NCBI RefSeq assembly: GCF_029892045.1
Contig: NZ_CP120368.1
Location: 1,300,001-1,364,000 of the forward strand
DNA: 64,000 nucleotides
Direction: 5' to 3'
Source of the DNA: Sinorhizobium numidicum
GTDB taxonomy: Bacteria > Pseudomonadota > Alphaproteobacteria > Rhizobiales > Rhizobiaceae
Position 1 is the first letter of the stretch, and every line of letters starts with the position of its first letter. The notes beneath the pieces were generated by a model that searched no databases, had not been told where the DNA came from, and worked only from the letters and a program-made list of their open reading frames with translations. Position numbers and translations under genes: made by a program. Positions 26,801 through 36,463 of the stretch are shown here, one piece after another.

Positions 26801-28048
26801 CTACCAGACGAGATCCAGGCGCTCCAGCCCGTGAAAGTGGAAACTGTCCCTGACTTGCGGCTCATGCTTGAGCCGCATGCCCGGCAGACGCTGGAAGAGG
26901 ATCGGCAGGGCGAGCTTGAGTTCCAGCCGTGCAAGGGGTGCGCCGATGCAAAAGTGCAAGCCCGCGCCGAACGAAACGTTGGCGCCTTCGTCCCTGTCCG
27001 GCCTGAACGTGTCGGGCGCCGAGAACTTCCGCGGATCGACGTTGGCGGCGCCGAGCATCAGTCCGATCTTCTCGCCCTTCTTGAGGACTATGCCATTATC
27101 GAGCTCGATGTCTGACAGCGCATAGCGCTGGAAAATATGCAGCGGCGCGGCAAAACGCAGGCATTCTTCAACGGTTCGTTCCGTCTTTTCCTCGCTCGAA
27201 AAGAGTTCGGCGGGAGAAAGGCCGGATTGCAGGATCGTGCGTACGGCGTTGCCGATCTGGTGAACCGTCGCCTCGTGCCCGGCATTCAGGAGCAGGACGG
27301 TCGTCGAAATCAGTTCGGCTTCCGATAGACGCTCGCCATCCTTCTCGGAGGTGATCATGTGGGTGAGCAGATCGTCCGCCGGTTTGGCGCGCTTTTCGGC
27401 GATAATGCCCTTCAGATAGTCCGCGAACTCGGCGGAGGCCTGATTGGCATCGAGCTCCGTCTCTAACGTCGGATCGAAGACGTACATTCGCACCATGCGA
27501 TGCGACCAGTCTAGAAGGCGCGGCGCTGCCTCGACGGGAATGCCGAGCATGCGCGCGATGATGGTCACGGGAATAGTCTCGGCATAGGTCTTCAGCAACT
27601 CGACCTCGCCATCTTTGTCGAAGCTGTCTATGACCGCATGCGAGAGCTCTTCGATCTCCGGCCGGAGTTGCTCAATCTGCCGGGAAACAAAGGCGCGGTT
27701 GACAAGCGTGCGCAGCCGCGTATGGGCCGGTGGTTCCAATTCGAGCAGCGAGTGCGCTTCCAGCGCGTCGAAGTCCTTGAGATGCGGCTTCGGCTCCGGC
27801 ATGCCGAGTTCCTCGCGTGTCGCGACATGCAGGATCTGACGTCCGAAGCGACGATCGCGCAACAGGCCGTTCACCTGATCATAGCCCGCGAAATACCATT
27901 GCTGCTGCTCCTTCCAGAAAAAGGCGGGACATTGCGCATGGAGGGCCGCATAGGCCGGGAGCGGATTGCGGAAGAAGTCCGGATTGCGAACGTCGAGGGA
28001 AACGCGCCGAGCGGGGACGTCGATGGTAATACCGGGAGCTGCGGACAT
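26801..28048 (-). CDS. Cytochrome P450
   Basis: This soluble bacterial P450 has 415 residues and a normal length. Heme ligand Cys367 lies in FGAGLHFCIGAPLARLEL, the I-helix oxygen motif reads LLNAGHEATVHQIG, and the K-helix ExxR is EECLR. I start it at ATG 28048, where the family N-terminus begins; the frame is open 189 bases further but into unrelated sequence. No ferredoxin, ferredoxin reductase or biosynthetic genes are adjacent, so redox partners are encoded elsewhere and the substrate is unknown. Confidence 0.93.
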   Translation of the reverse strand: MSAAPGITIDVPARRVSLDVRNPDFFRNPLPAYAALHAQCPAFFWKEQQQWYFAGYDQVNGLLRDRRFGRQILHVATREELGMPEPKPHLKDFDALEAHSLLELEPPAHTRLRTLVNRAFVSRQIEQLRPEIEELSHAVIDSFDKDGEVELLKTYAETIPVTIIARMLGIPVEAAPRLLDWSHRMVRMYVFDPTLETELDANQASAEFADYLKGIIAEKRAKPADDLLTHMITSEKDGERLSEAELISTTVLLLNAGHEATVHQIGNAVRTILQSGLSPAELFSSEEKTERTVEECLRFAAPLHIFQRYALSDIELDNGIVLKKGEKIGLMLGAANVDPRKFSAPDTFRPDRDEGANVSFGAGLHFCIGAPLARLELKLALPILFQRLPGMRLKHEPQVRDSFHFHGLERLDLVW

Positions 28049-28230
28049 GTTCTCGGCTCTTCGAATACGGGCGGTTCTTTTTTTCACTGTATCTCTATTG
28101 CGCCAGACACGGGTACGGCAAGAGCAATCGGCCGTAGCCGGCCGAAAGCAACAAGATACGCCGATGCGGACTTTTTCAGTGGCACGGCCACGCTTATTTG
28201 AGCATGATGCGGCAGCAAGCAGGGAGCAGC

Positions 28231-29085
28231 ATGGCAAAGACGCAAGGCAGTTTATCCGCAGGCATCGTGGCAGCGATCCGCAAACGGCGGCCGACGGTCG
28301 TCAGTCGCGATGCGGCGGTGAGCCGGGGGGACATCGTCATCGCTTCCTACAACATCCACAAATGCGTGGGCACCGATGGCCGGTTCGATCCGTCGCGAAC
28401 AGCCCAGGTGATCACCGACATCGGAGCGGATATCGTCGCCCTCCAGGAGGCAGATCAGCGTTTCGGTGAACGTGCCGGGCTTTTGGACCTCGAGCATTTG
28501 CGCCGTGAGGCGCATCTTGTTTCCGTCCCGATATCGCCCTTTTCGGAGAAGGGCCACGGCTGGCATGGCAACGTCCTGTTGCTCAGGGAAGGTGCCGTCT
28601 CCGAGGTCCGGCAGTTGAATTTGCCCGGAGTCGAGCCGCGCGGCGCGCTTATCGTAGACCTTGACCTGAAGGCGGGGCCACTGCGGGTGATTGCGGCGCA
28701 TCTCGGTTTGTTGCGCCACTCCCGAGCCCAGCAGGCAGAAGCCATAACGCGAGCGGCGGCCGATGGTGCGGGCAGACCAACGCTGCTTATCGGCGATCTG
28801 AACGAGTGGCGCATGGGCAAACGCTCGTCGCTGAAGTTTCTCAGTCCAATCTTCGATCCCTCGCATGCGGCGGTTGCCAGTTTTCCGTCCCGCTTCCCGC
28901 TGCTGCCGCTCGACCGGGTGCTCGGCAATCCGCATCATCTGGTGACTTCGGTGGCCGTGCACGATACGCCGCTGGCACGGGTGGCCTCGGATCATCTGCC
29001 GGTGAAGGCCTCGATCGACCTGAAGGTCGCGCACAAGGACGCCGACGACAACCGCACTAGGCTGGTCGAGGCGGATTCGGCGTAG
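28231..29085 (+). CDS. Endonuclease/exonuclease/phosphatase (EEP) family protein
   Basis: This 284-residue protein starts at ATG 28231, with GGGAG seven bases upstream. The EEP fold signatures are IVIASYNIHKCVGTDGRFD, DIVALQEAD with the metal glutamate, VIAAHLGLLRHSRAQQA, TLLIGDLNEW and VASDHLPVKASI with the terminal Asp-His pair. Family members cleave phosphodiester or phosphomonoester bonds in nucleic acids or lipids. It lies 18 bases upstream of a phospholipase-D gene, which favours a phospholipid role over DNA repair, but this is inference. Confidence 0.88.
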   Translation: MAKTQGSLSAGIVAAIRKRRPTVVSRDAAVSRGDIVIASYNIHKCVGTDGRFDPSRTAQVITDIGADIVALQEADQRFGERAGLLDLEHLRREAHLVSVPISPFSEKGHGWHGNVLLLREGAVSEVRQLNLPGVEPRGALIVDLDLKAGPLRVIAAHLGLLRHSRAQQAEAITRAAADGAGRPTLLIGDLNEWRMGKRSSLKFLSPIFDPSHAAVASFPSRFPLLPLDRVLGNPHHLVTSVAVHDTPLARVASDHLPVKASIDLKVAHKDADDNRTRLVEADSA

Positions 29086-29103
29086 TGCCTGAGGCAGCGT
29101 GCC

Positions 29104-30675
29104 ATGTTGTCCTGGATTCCGGTCTCCCTTGCCATCCTCATCGCCCTGGTCACGGTCCTTGTCGCCGTCGTGATCTTCTATGCCTATGGCCGGCTCGCAC
29201 GCCGCCCACCGGTTGAGCCGTCCTTTGCCCTGCCCGTCACCGGGGATAAGACCGACATCGACGAGGAAGTCGGCTCGCTCCTGCTTGCCCATCCAGACAG
29301 AACCGGCATCGCCCTCGTATACGACAACATCGAGGCCTTTGTCGTGCGCGCGCATTCGGCTCGCCGGGCCGCACGCAGCCTCGATCTGCAGTATTATTAT
29401 TGGAAGGACGACCTGACGGGATTCCTGCTGACGCGCGAGATCATCAAGGCCGCAGACCGCGGCGTGCGCGTTCGATTGTTGCTCGATGATGTCAATGCGG
29501 GCATTCACGACCGCTTGTGCATCTCTCTCGACGCCCACCCGAATGTCGACGTGCGGCTGTTCAATCCAAGTCGGGCGCGGACCGACCGTTTTCGCCGCGG
29601 TTTCGAGATGGCGATCCGAGCCTTCAGCGCAACGCGCCGGATGCACAACAAGCTTTGGATAGCAGACGGGCGCCTGGCGATCGCCGGTGGGCGCAACATC
29701 GGCGACGCCTATTTCGATGCCGCTGAACTGTCGAACTTCCGCGACCTCGATGTCTGGATGACAGGGCGGATCGTCGATCAGGCGACGAGCATGTTCGACC
29801 GCTATTGGAACAGCGCCTCTGTGCTGCCGATCGCCGCCCTCCGCACCCCGCGCAAGACCTACCTGCCGGCGCTGCGCGAAACGCTTGACGCGCTGGCGCG
29901 AACCGCTGCCGCACGCTTCTATCTGGAAAGGGTAGGCCGGGCCGTTGCCGAGACCGGACTTTACTGGGGCAGCCGCTCCCTTCATTGGTGCGCCGACGTC
30001 CGCATCGCTTTCGACCCGCCGGAGAAGGCGCTGATGCAGAAGAGGCAGAACTGGCTGCTGCGAGAGCTTTTCCCGCTCATCAATGGCGCCAAGCGCGATC
30101 TGCGCATCATTTCGCCCTATTTCATCCCGGGTGCCGAAGGAACGCGCGAGCTGACCGTCCTCGCCAAGAAGGGAGTGCGAGTGGCGGTCCTAACGAACTC
30201 GCTTGCCGCTACCGACGTCGCAGCCGTTCACGGCGGTTACATGAAGTATCGCAAGGGATTGCTCCGCGGCGGTGTGGATCTCTTCGAGCTCAAGGAGCGT
30301 GGCGACTTTATCGATCGCCATCGCATGTCGCTGTTCGGAGCCCGTAACGCGAGCCTCCACACCAAGGCCTTTGTCATCGATGGCATGACCGGTTACGTGG
30401 GCTCGATGAACTTCGATCCCCGTTCCGCCTCTCTCAACACCGAGATGGGGATCATATTCTCGGATGAAGCGCTGGCTGCCGAACTCCAATCGATATTCGA
30501 TGGTGAGACATTGCCGGAAATGAGCTATCGGTTGACCCTTGATGGAGGTAGGACGGTTTGGTGTGACCGGACGAACGGGACGGCTCGGCTGCTGCGGCGC
30601 GAACCCGATGCCGGCATTCTCCGGCGGCTGATCGCTGGCGCAATTCGCTTTCTGCCGCTGGAGTCCCAGCTTTGA
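29104..30675 (+). CDS. Phospholipase D / cardiolipin synthase family protein
   Basis: This protein has 523 residues. One N-terminal membrane span (about residues 5-28) precedes two HKD catalytic motifs: the first starts at His181 (HNKLWIADGRLAIAGGRNIG), the second at His419 (HTKAFVIDGMTGYVGSMNFD). The pair forms one active site for phosphatidyl transfer or hydrolysis. It resembles the membrane cardiolipin synthases more than secreted toxins. It is co-directional with the EEP gene and probably co-transcribed. Which phospholipid it handles is not shown by sequence. Confidence 0.88.
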   Translation: MLSWIPVSLAILIALVTVLVAVVIFYAYGRLARRPPVEPSFALPVTGDKTDIDEEVGSLLLAHPDRTGIALVYDNIEAFVVRAHSARRAARSLDLQYYYWKDDLTGFLLTREIIKAADRGVRVRLLLDDVNAGIHDRLCISLDAHPNVDVRLFNPSRARTDRFRRGFEMAIRAFSATRRMHNKLWIADGRLAIAGGRNIGDAYFDAAELSNFRDLDVWMTGRIVDQATSMFDRYWNSASVLPIAALRTPRKTYLPALRETLDALARTAAARFYLERVGRAVAETGLYWGSRSLHWCADVRIAFDPPEKALMQKRQNWLLRELFPLINGAKRDLRIISPYFIPGAEGTRELTVLAKKGVRVAVLTNSLAATDVAAVHGGYMKYRKGLLRGGVDLFELKERGDFIDRHRMSLFGARNASLHTKAFVIDGMTGYVGSMNFDPRSASLNTEMGIIFSDEALAAELQSIFDGETLPEMSYRLTLDGGRTVWCDRTNGTARLLRREPDAGILRRLIAGAIRFLPLESQL

Positions 30676-30885
30676 CGCCGCTGAGCAGGTCGGCCGCCAG
30701 CGGCATTTAAGGATCGTTTACCAGCGCTTCTGGAATGCCTGTGAGCAAAGCGGCCGCATATGGGCATGCAGGAGGCAGTGTCGGAAAAATGTTCTATTCC
30801 TAAGCGACGGCGCCAAAAAAATCCTTGGGCGGACCGATCGCGATCATTAAGTTTATCGAATGTTCGCGACTTGAAGTGAAGGGCA

Positions 30886-30950
30886 TTGACACTCTATGTA
30901 AGGGCTGAGGCTATTCCGATGATTCCTGGCCCGCAGAAGGGTTGCGGGCC
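30886..30950 (+). promoter_or_regulatory. clpP promoter and leader hairpin
   Basis: TTGACA (30886-30891), a 17-base spacer and GGCTAT (30909-30914) form a good vegetative promoter. In the predicted leader GGCCCGCA (30928-30935) pairs with TGCGGGCC (30943-30950), 19 bases before the clpP ATG. A CTTGAA at 30870-30875 could be a heat-shock -35, but no matching -10 is convincing. The rest of the roughly 290-base gap before clpP holds nothing I recognise. Confidence 0.6.
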
Positions 30951-30969
30951 CGATTGATGAAGGTTCGAT

Positions 30970-31602
30970 ATGAGAAATCCAGTTGATACGGCCATGGCGC
31001 TGGTGCCGATGGTTGTTGAGCAGACCAACCGCGGCGAACGGTCCTACGACATCTATTCGCGGCTGCTCAAGGAACGCATCATCTTCCTTACGGGCCCGGT
31101 CGAAGATCATATGGCGACGCTCGTCTGCGCCCAGTTGCTCTTTCTCGAAGCGGAAAATCCGAAGAAGGAAATCGCGCTCTACATCAACTCGCCTGGTGGC
31201 GTGGTCACGGCCGGCATGGCGATCTACGACACGATGCAGTTCATCAAGCCTGCGGTCTCGACGCTCTGCATCGGTCAGGCGGCATCGATGGGCTCGCTGT
31301 TGCTCGCCGCGGGCCACAAGGATATGCGCTTTGCGACGCCCAATTCCCGCATAATGGTGCACCAGCCCTCGGGCGGTTTCCAGGGGCAGGCGTCCGACAT
31401 CGAGCGGCATGCGAGAGACATTCTCAAGATGAAGCGCCGGCTGAACGAGGTTTATGTCAAGCATTGCGGCCGCACCTATGAAGAGGTTGAGCAGACGCTT
31501 GATCGCGATCATTTCATGAGCTCGGATGAGGCTCTGGATTGGGGACTGATCGACAAAGTGATCACGTCGCGTGAGGCCGTCGAGGGCATCGAACACGCTT
31601 GA
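30970..31602 (+). CDS. clpP: ATP-dependent Clp protease proteolytic subunit
   Basis: This 210-residue serine protease forms the tetradecameric chamber of ClpXP/ClpAP. The catalytic triad is Ser106 in GQAASMGSL, His131 in MVHQPSGG and Asp180 in [25 protein letters not shown] is the oxyanion/substrate strand. A short N-terminal leader precedes [21 protein letters not shown] and is removed in homologues. clpX follows 284 bases later with its own upstream region, so they may be transcribed together and separately. Rhizobia often have more than one clpP; this is the clpX-linked one. Confidence 0.97.
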   Translation: MRNPVDTAMALVPMVVEQTNRGERSYDIYSRLLKERIIFLTGPVEDHMATLVCAQLLFLEAENPKKEIALYINSPGGVVTAGMAIYDTMQFIKPAVSTLCIGQAASMGSLLLAAGHKDMRFATPNSRIMVHQPSGGFQGQASDIERHARDILKMKRRLNEVYVKHCGRTYEEVEQTLDRDHFMSSDEALDWGLIDKVITSREAVEGIEHA

Positions 31603-31613
31603 AATCAAGCCTT

Positions 31614-31681
31614 TGTGTCACCACAGATGCAATTGTGACACATTTGTAACGGCTAAGGGGCTTTATCGGCAGGTTAAAGCC
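31614..31681. promoter_or_regulatory. Inverted repeats in the clpP-clpX gap
   Basis: TGTGTCAC (31614-31621) and GTGACACA (31635-31642) form a perfect inverted repeat with a 13-base centre, operator-like in size. GGCTTTA/TAAAGCC (31659-31665, 31675-31681) is a second repeat with a nine-base loop. A third, CCTTGCG/CGCAAGG, lies at 31799-31826 nearer clpX. No T tract makes any of them a clear terminator. Binding protein unknown. Confidence 0.4.
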
Positions 31682-31886
31682 GTTAATATGAACAGTTAAC
31701 GCTGTGCCGGAGTTTAGCATAGTGTTCGGATTTCGACGGGAGAGTCGTTGCAGCCGAGGTCAGGCGGTGTCGTCCGACGCGGTGAGTACTCCCAGGAGCC
31801 TTGCGGGGCGCAGGCTGTGCGCAAGGTTAATTGAGTAGTCCGCGATATCTTTCCGAAGGTGTCCGGCGTGCTGGAAGGAAGTGAAA

Positions 31887-33164
31887 ATGAGCAAGGTCAG
31901 CGGCAGCAACGGCGGTGACTCGAAAAATACCCTCTATTGTTCGTTTTGCGGCAAGAGCCAGCACGAAGTTCGCAAGTTGATTGCCGGACCGACCGTGTTC
32001 ATCTGCGATGAATGCGTGGAACTCTGCATGGACATCATCCGCGAAGAGAACAAGACCTCGATGGTTAAGTCTCGCGATGGCGTTCCTACACCCCAGGAAA
32101 TCATCAAGGTTCTCGACGAGTATGTCATTGGCCAGCAGCAGGCCAAGCGCATCCTGTCGGTTGCCGTGCACAACCACTACAAACGCCTTGCTCACGCTGC
32201 CAAGAGCAGCGACGTAGAGCTGGCGAAGTCGAACATCATGCTTGTCGGACCGACCGGCTGCGGAAAGACCTATCTGGCACAGACTTTGGCCCGGATCATC
32301 GATGTTCCCTTCACCATGGCCGACGCGACGACGCTGACCGAAGCCGGCTATGTCGGCGAGGACGTCGAGAACATCATCCTGAAGCTGCTCCAGGCTGCCG
32401 ACTACAACGTCGAGCGGGCTCAGCGCGGCATCGTCTATATCGATGAGGTCGACAAGATCTCGCGCAAGTCGGACAATCCTTCGATCACCCGCGACGTCTC
32501 GGGCGAGGGCGTGCAGCAGGCCCTCTTGAAGATCATGGAAGGGACCGTTGCCTCCGTACCGCCGCAGGGCGGGCGCAAGCACCCGCAGCAGGAATTCCTG
32601 CAGGTGGATACGACGAATATCCTCTTCATCTGCGGCGGTGCTTTCGCGGGCCTCGACAAGATCATCTCCGCGCGTGGAGAGAAGACTTCGATCGGCTTCG
32701 GCGCCACTGTTCGCGCTCCGGAAGATCGCCGGGTCGGCGAAGTGCTGCGTGAGCTCGAGCCGGAGGATCTCGTCAAATTTGGTCTGATCCCGGAATTCAT
32801 CGGCCGCTTGCCGGTTCTCGCCACGCTCGAGGACTTGGACGAGGATGCGTTGATCCAGATTCTTTCCGAGCCCAAGAACGCATTGGTCAAGCAGTATCAG
32901 AGGCTGTTCGAGATGGAAGACGTCGAATTGACCTTCCACGAAGACGCGCTGCGCGAAATCGCCCGTCGCGCAATCGTCCGCAAGACCGGTGCTCGCGGCC
33001 TGCGCTCCATTATGGAAAAGATCTTGCTCGATACCATGTTCGAGCTGCCGACGCTCGAGGGCGTTCGCGAGGTCGTGATTTCGGACGAGGTGGTTAAAGG
33101 GACGGCTCGGCCGCTCTACATCTACTCGGAACGCTCCGAGGAAAAGACCAACGTCTCGGCCTGA
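31887..33164 (+). CDS. clpX: ATP-dependent Clp protease ATP-binding subunit ClpX
   Basis: This 425-residue AAA+ unfoldase feeds tagged proteins to ClpP. The N-terminal zinc domain has Cys18, Cys21, Cys40 and Cys43. Walker A is GPTGCGKT at 121-128, Walker B is [10 protein letters not shown], and the sensor/arginine region [17 protein letters not shown] is intact. ATG 31887 is preceded by GGAAGG; a GTG at 31881 in the same frame is less likely. An intrinsic terminator follows 25 bases after the stop. Confidence 0.98.
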   Translation: MSKVSGSNGGDSKNTLYCSFCGKSQHEVRKLIAGPTVFICDECVELCMDIIREENKTSMVKSRDGVPTPQEIIKVLDEYVIGQQQAKRILSVAVHNHYKRLAHAAKSSDVELAKSNIMLVGPTGCGKTYLAQTLARIIDVPFTMADATTLTEAGYVGEDVENIILKLLQAADYNVERAQRGIVYIDEVDKISRKSDNPSITRDVSGEGVQQALLKIMEGTVASVPPQGGRKHPQQEFLQVDTTNILFICGGAFAGLDKIISARGEKTSIGFGATVRAPEDRRVGEVLRELEPEDLVKFGLIPEFIGRLPVLATLEDLDEDALIQILSEPKNALVKQYQRLFEMEDVELTFHEDALREIARRAIVRKTGARGLRSIMEKILLDTMFELPTLEGVREVVISDEVVKGTARPLYIYSERSEEKTNVSA

Positions 33165-33189
33165 TCGCGCATTGCACGATCGCTTGAAG

Positions 33190-33212
33190 AGCCCGCCGCG
33201 TGCGGGCTTTTT
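33190..33212 (+). terminator. Intrinsic terminator of clpX
   Basis: AGCCCGC/GCGGGCT (33190-33196, 33202-33208) with a CGCGT loop runs straight into five Ts (33208-33212). Confidence 0.88.
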
Positions 33213-33547
33213 CATTGGACGCTGATCGCTCCAGATAGCTGTTGAGATGCGGCCCAGAACGGCTCGATTTAATGATTCGATTGTTGCTAAAGTGCGGTAA
33301 CAACGCGATGATGCGACGATTCAATGAAAAGCGGTTGCTGGGCGCCTTGGTATTTTCGGTATTCCTTCGCAAGGCCCGCAACAGCATCTCAGCGTAGGGA
33401 ACGGGAATTGTCCATGAGGGCGGAGATTGCGCCGTGTCTTGAAAAGGCCTCTCTTGCACTCCACTTTCATGTAGAAAATATGACAACCGGGAGTGCTGCT
33501 GAGGCTCCCGGGAACGGGCCCGAAAAACGGGACGGAAAGGAAATGAC
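33213..33547 (+). promoter_or_regulatory. lon upstream region with candidate promoters and hairpins
   Basis: No gene is convincing here. CTTGAA at 33438-33443 followed by CCACTT at 33461-33466 could be a heat-shock-type promoter. TTGCAC (33454-33459), a 17-base spacer and AATATG (33477-33482) is a vegetative candidate. CCGGGAG/CTCCCGG (33487-33493, 33505-33511) is a leader hairpin 36 bases before the lon ATG. An imperfect GC-rich inverted repeat spans 33334-33382. All are inferences from pattern. Confidence 0.35.
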
Positions 33548-35968
33548 ATGACGAACAGAACGTCCCCGGCGACTGAAAGCGCGACCTATCCGGTTCTGCC
33601 GCTGCGTGACATTGTGGTCTTCCCGCATATGATCGTGCCGCTCTTCGTCGGGCGGGAGAAGTCGATCCGTGCTCTGGAAGAGGTCATGGGAACCGACAAG
33701 CAGATCATGCTTGCGACCCAGATCAACGCAACTGACGATGATCCGGAAGCCTCCGCCATCTACCAGGTCGGAACGATCGCCAACGTGCTGCAACTCCTGA
33801 AGCTGCCCGACGGTACCGTCAAGGTTCTCGTCGAAGGGCGCGCGCGCGCCGAGATTGATCGCTATACCGAGCGTGATGATTTTTACGAGGCGGCCGCTCA
33901 TGCGCTCCTCGAGCCGGATGAAGATCCGGTCGAGATCGAGGCACTGAGCCGCTCCGTGGTTGCTGAATTCGAGAGCTATGTAAAGCTCAACAAGAAGATT
34001 TCGCCGGAAGTTGTCGGCGTCGCAAGCCAGATTGAAGACTATTCGAAGCTCGCCGACACCGTCGCATCGCACCTCTCGATCAAGATCGTCGAGAAGCAGG
34101 AAATGCTTGAGACGACCAGCGTGAAGATGCGTCTCGAAAAGGCGCTCGGCTTCATGGAGGGCGAGATCTCGGTCCTGCAGGTGGAAAAGCGCATCCGTTC
34201 GCGCGTCAAGCGCCAGATGGAGAAGACGCAGCGCGAGTACTATCTCAACGAACAGATGAAGGCGATCCAGAAGGAGCTTGGCGACAGCGAGGACGGCCGC
34301 GACGAGATGGCCGAAATCGAAGAGCGCATCGCCAAGACGAAGCTCTCCAAGGAAGCCCGCGAGAAGGCTGACGCCGAGCTGAAGAAGCTGCGCCAGATGA
34401 GCCCGATGTCGGCGGAAGCAACCGTCGTGCGCAACTATCTGGACTGGCTGCTTGGGCTGCCCTGGGGCAAGAAGTCGAAGATCAAGACCGACCTCAACCA
34501 TGCGGAGAAGGTGCTCGACACCGATCACTTCGGATTGGACAAGGTCAAGGAACGCATCGTCGAGTATCTTGCCGTGCAGGCGCGCTCTACGAAGATCAAA
34601 GGCCCCATCCTGTGCCTTGTCGGCCCTCCGGGCGTCGGCAAGACCTCGCTCGCCAAGTCGATCGCCAAGGCGACCGGCCGCGAGTACATTCGTATGGCGC
34701 TGGGCGGCGTTCGTGACGAGGCCGAAATCCGCGGTCACCGCCGGACCTATATCGGCTCCATGCCGGGCAAGATTGTGCAATCGATGAAGAAGGCAAAGAG
34801 GTCCAATCCGCTCTTCTTGCTTGATGAAGTCGACAAGATGGGCCAGGACTTCCGCGGCGACCCGTCTTCTGCGCTGCTCGAAGTGCTCGATCCGGAACAG
34901 AACTCGACCTTCATGGACCATTACCTCGAGGTCGAATACGATCTCTCGAACGTGATGTTCATCACCACGGCGAACACGCTGAATATCCCGGCGCCGCTGA
35001 TGGACCGCATGGAGGTGATCCGTATCGCCGGCTATACCGAAGAGGAAAAGCTGGAGATCGCCAAGCGGCACCTGCTGCCGAAGGCGATACGCGACCACGC
35101 GCTGCAGCCGAAGGAGTTCTCAGTCACGGACGGCGCGCTGATGGCGGTGATCCAGACCTATACGCGTGAGGCGGGCGTCCGCAACTTTGAGCGCGAACTG
35201 ATGAAGCTTGCGCGCAAGGCGGTAACGGAAATCCTCAAGGGTAAGGCCAAGAAGGTCGAAGTGACGGCCGAGAACGTCAACGATTACCTGGGCGTGCCGC
35301 GCTTCCGCCATGGAGAGGCCGAGCGCGACGATCAGATCGGCGTCGTCACCGGACTTGCCTGGACCGAGGTCGGCGGCGAACTGCTGACGATCGAAGGCGT
35401 GATGATGCCCGGTAAGGGCCGCATGACCGTTACTGGCAACCTGCGCGACGTGATGAAGGAATCGATTTCCGCAGCGGCATCCTATGTCCGCTCGCGTGCG
35501 ATTGATTTCGGCATCGAGCCTCCGTTGTTCGACAGGCGCGACATTCACGTGCACGTACCCGAGGGAGCGACGCCGAAGGATGGTCCGTCTGCAGGCGTTG
35601 CCATGGCAACGGCGATCGTCTCGGTCATGACCGGCATACCAATCTCCAAGGATGTCGCGATGACCGGCGAGATCACGCTCCGCGGTCGGGTGCTGCCGAT
35701 CGGTGGCCTGAAGGAGAAGCTGCTGGCAGCTCTGCGGGGTGGCATCAAGAAGGTGCTGATCCCCGAGGAGAACGCCAAGGATCTCGCCGAGATCCCGGAT
35801 AATGTGAAGAATAGCCTCGAAATCGTCCCGGTCTCGCGGATGGGTGAGGTGCTCCAACATGCGCTGATGCGGCGTCCCGAGCCGATCGAATGGGACCCGG
35901 CAAACCAGCCGGCCACGCTTCCGGCCGTTGATTCGCAAGATGAGGCGGGGGCGTCAATCGCCCACTAA
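33548..35968 (+). CDS. lon: Lon protease (LonA)
   Basis: This 806-residue ATP-dependent protease degrades misfolded and regulatory proteins. The N-terminal LON substrate domain starts at YPVLPLRDIVVFPHMIVPLF. The AAA+ domain has Walker A GPPGVGKT at 359-366 and FLLDEVDKMG. The C-terminal protease domain has Ser681 in KDGPSAGVAM and Lys724 in GGLKEKLLAA. AGGAAA precedes the ATG. The clpP-clpX-lon-HU order is common in alphaproteobacteria and other proteobacteria. Confidence 0.98.
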   Translation: MTNRTSPATESATYPVLPLRDIVVFPHMIVPLFVGREKSIRALEEVMGTDKQIMLATQINATDDDPEASAIYQVGTIANVLQLLKLPDGTVKVLVEGRARAEIDRYTERDDFYEAAAHALLEPDEDPVEIEALSRSVVAEFESYVKLNKKISPEVVGVASQIEDYSKLADTVASHLSIKIVEKQEMLETTSVKMRLEKALGFMEGEISVLQVEKRIRSRVKRQMEKTQREYYLNEQMKAIQKELGDSEDGRDEMAEIEERIAKTKLSKEAREKADAELKKLRQMSPMSAEATVVRNYLDWLLGLPWGKKSKIKTDLNHAEKVLDTDHFGLDKVKERIVEYLAVQARSTKIKGPILCLVGPPGVGKTSLAKSIAKATGREYIRMALGGVRDEAEIRGHRRTYIGSMPGKIVQSMKKAKRSNPLFLLDEVDKMGQDFRGDPSSALLEVLDPEQNSTFMDHYLEVEYDLSNVMFITTANTLNIPAPLMDRMEVIRIAGYTEEEKLEIAKRHLLPKAIRDHALQPKEFSVTDGALMAVIQTYTREAGVRNFERELMKLARKAVTEILKGKAKKVEVTAENVNDYLGVPRFRHGEAERDDQIGVVTGLAWTEVGGELLTIEGVMMPGKGRMTVTGNLRDVMKESISAAASYVRSRAIDFGIEPPLFDRRDIHVHVPEGATPKDGPSAGVAMATAIVSVMTGIPISKDVAMTGEITLRGRVLPIGGLKEKLLAALRGGIKKVLIPEENAKDLAEIPDNVKNSLEIVPVSRMGEVLQHALMRRPEPIEWDPANQPATLPAVDSQDEAGASIAH

Positions 35969-35985
35969 GGAAGCACCGGAAAGGA

Positions 35986-36056
35986 CCGGGACTGTGTCCC
36001 GGTTGCGCCCTTCGAACAGAAAAACAAGGAAGACCGGCCTTTTGCCGGTCTTTTTT
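35986..36056 (+). terminator. Hairpin and intrinsic terminator after lon
   Basis: A first hairpin CCGGGAC/GTCCCGG with a three-base loop (35986-36002) lies 17 bases after the lon stop. It is followed by AAGACCGGC/GCCGGTCTT (36030-36052) ending in six Ts (36051-36056). The second is a strong intrinsic terminator. Confidence 0.9.
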
Positions 36057-36190
36057 GTTGTAAAAGCATCCTGCAACCCTTGCATTCCAAGGGATTAGGC
36101 GCAATTGGGAATGGCAAGACGTGGGCGGTGCGCATGCCGCCCCGGCTTAACAAGACAGTCGTTTCGAACCAGTATGAAAGGGGTGGAAAC

Positions 36191-36463
36191 ATGAACAAAA
36201 ATGAGCTCGTGTCTGCCGTTGCTGAAAAGGCCGGACTTTCCAAGACCGACGCGTCGTCTGCAGTCGACGCGGTTTTTGAGACCATCCAGGCTGAGCTGAA
36301 GAACGGTGGCGACATTCGCCTCGTCGGCTTCGGCAACTTCTCCGTAACGCGCCGCGAAGCCTCCAAGGGCCGCAACCCGTCCACGGGCGCTGAAGTTGAC
36401 ATCCCGGCACGCAACGTGCCGAAGTTCACGGCCGGCAAGGGCCTCAAGGACGCCGTCAACTAA
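36191..36463 (+). CDS. hupB: DNA-binding protein HU
   Basis: This 90-residue nucleoid protein bends DNA without sequence preference. The start MNKNELVSAVAEKAGLSKTD is classical HU. The arm GRNPSTGAEVDIPA carries the intercalating Pro63, and the C-terminus is VPKFTAGKGLKDAVN. ATG 36191 follows GAAAGGGGTGG; the frame is open upstream but is not HU sequence. It is a separate unit from lon, isolated by terminators on both sides. It is the second HU/IHF-family gene in the window after ihfA. Confidence 0.96.
   Translation: MNKNELVSAVAEKAGLSKTDASSAVDAVFETIQAELKNGGDIRLVGFGNFSVTRREASKGRNPSTGAEVDIPARNVPKFTAGKGLKDAVN

Noticed and set aside
31674..31700. TTAA-rich stretch upstream of clpX as CtrA sites
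   Set aside because: The TTAA pairs are spaced by 5 or 9 bases, not the 7 required by the CtrA consensus.
33543..33551. Two-codon minimal frame ATG-ACA-TGA overlapping the lon start
   Set aside because: The ribosome-binding site is too close to this ATG and well spaced for the lon ATG, so the overlap is most likely chance.
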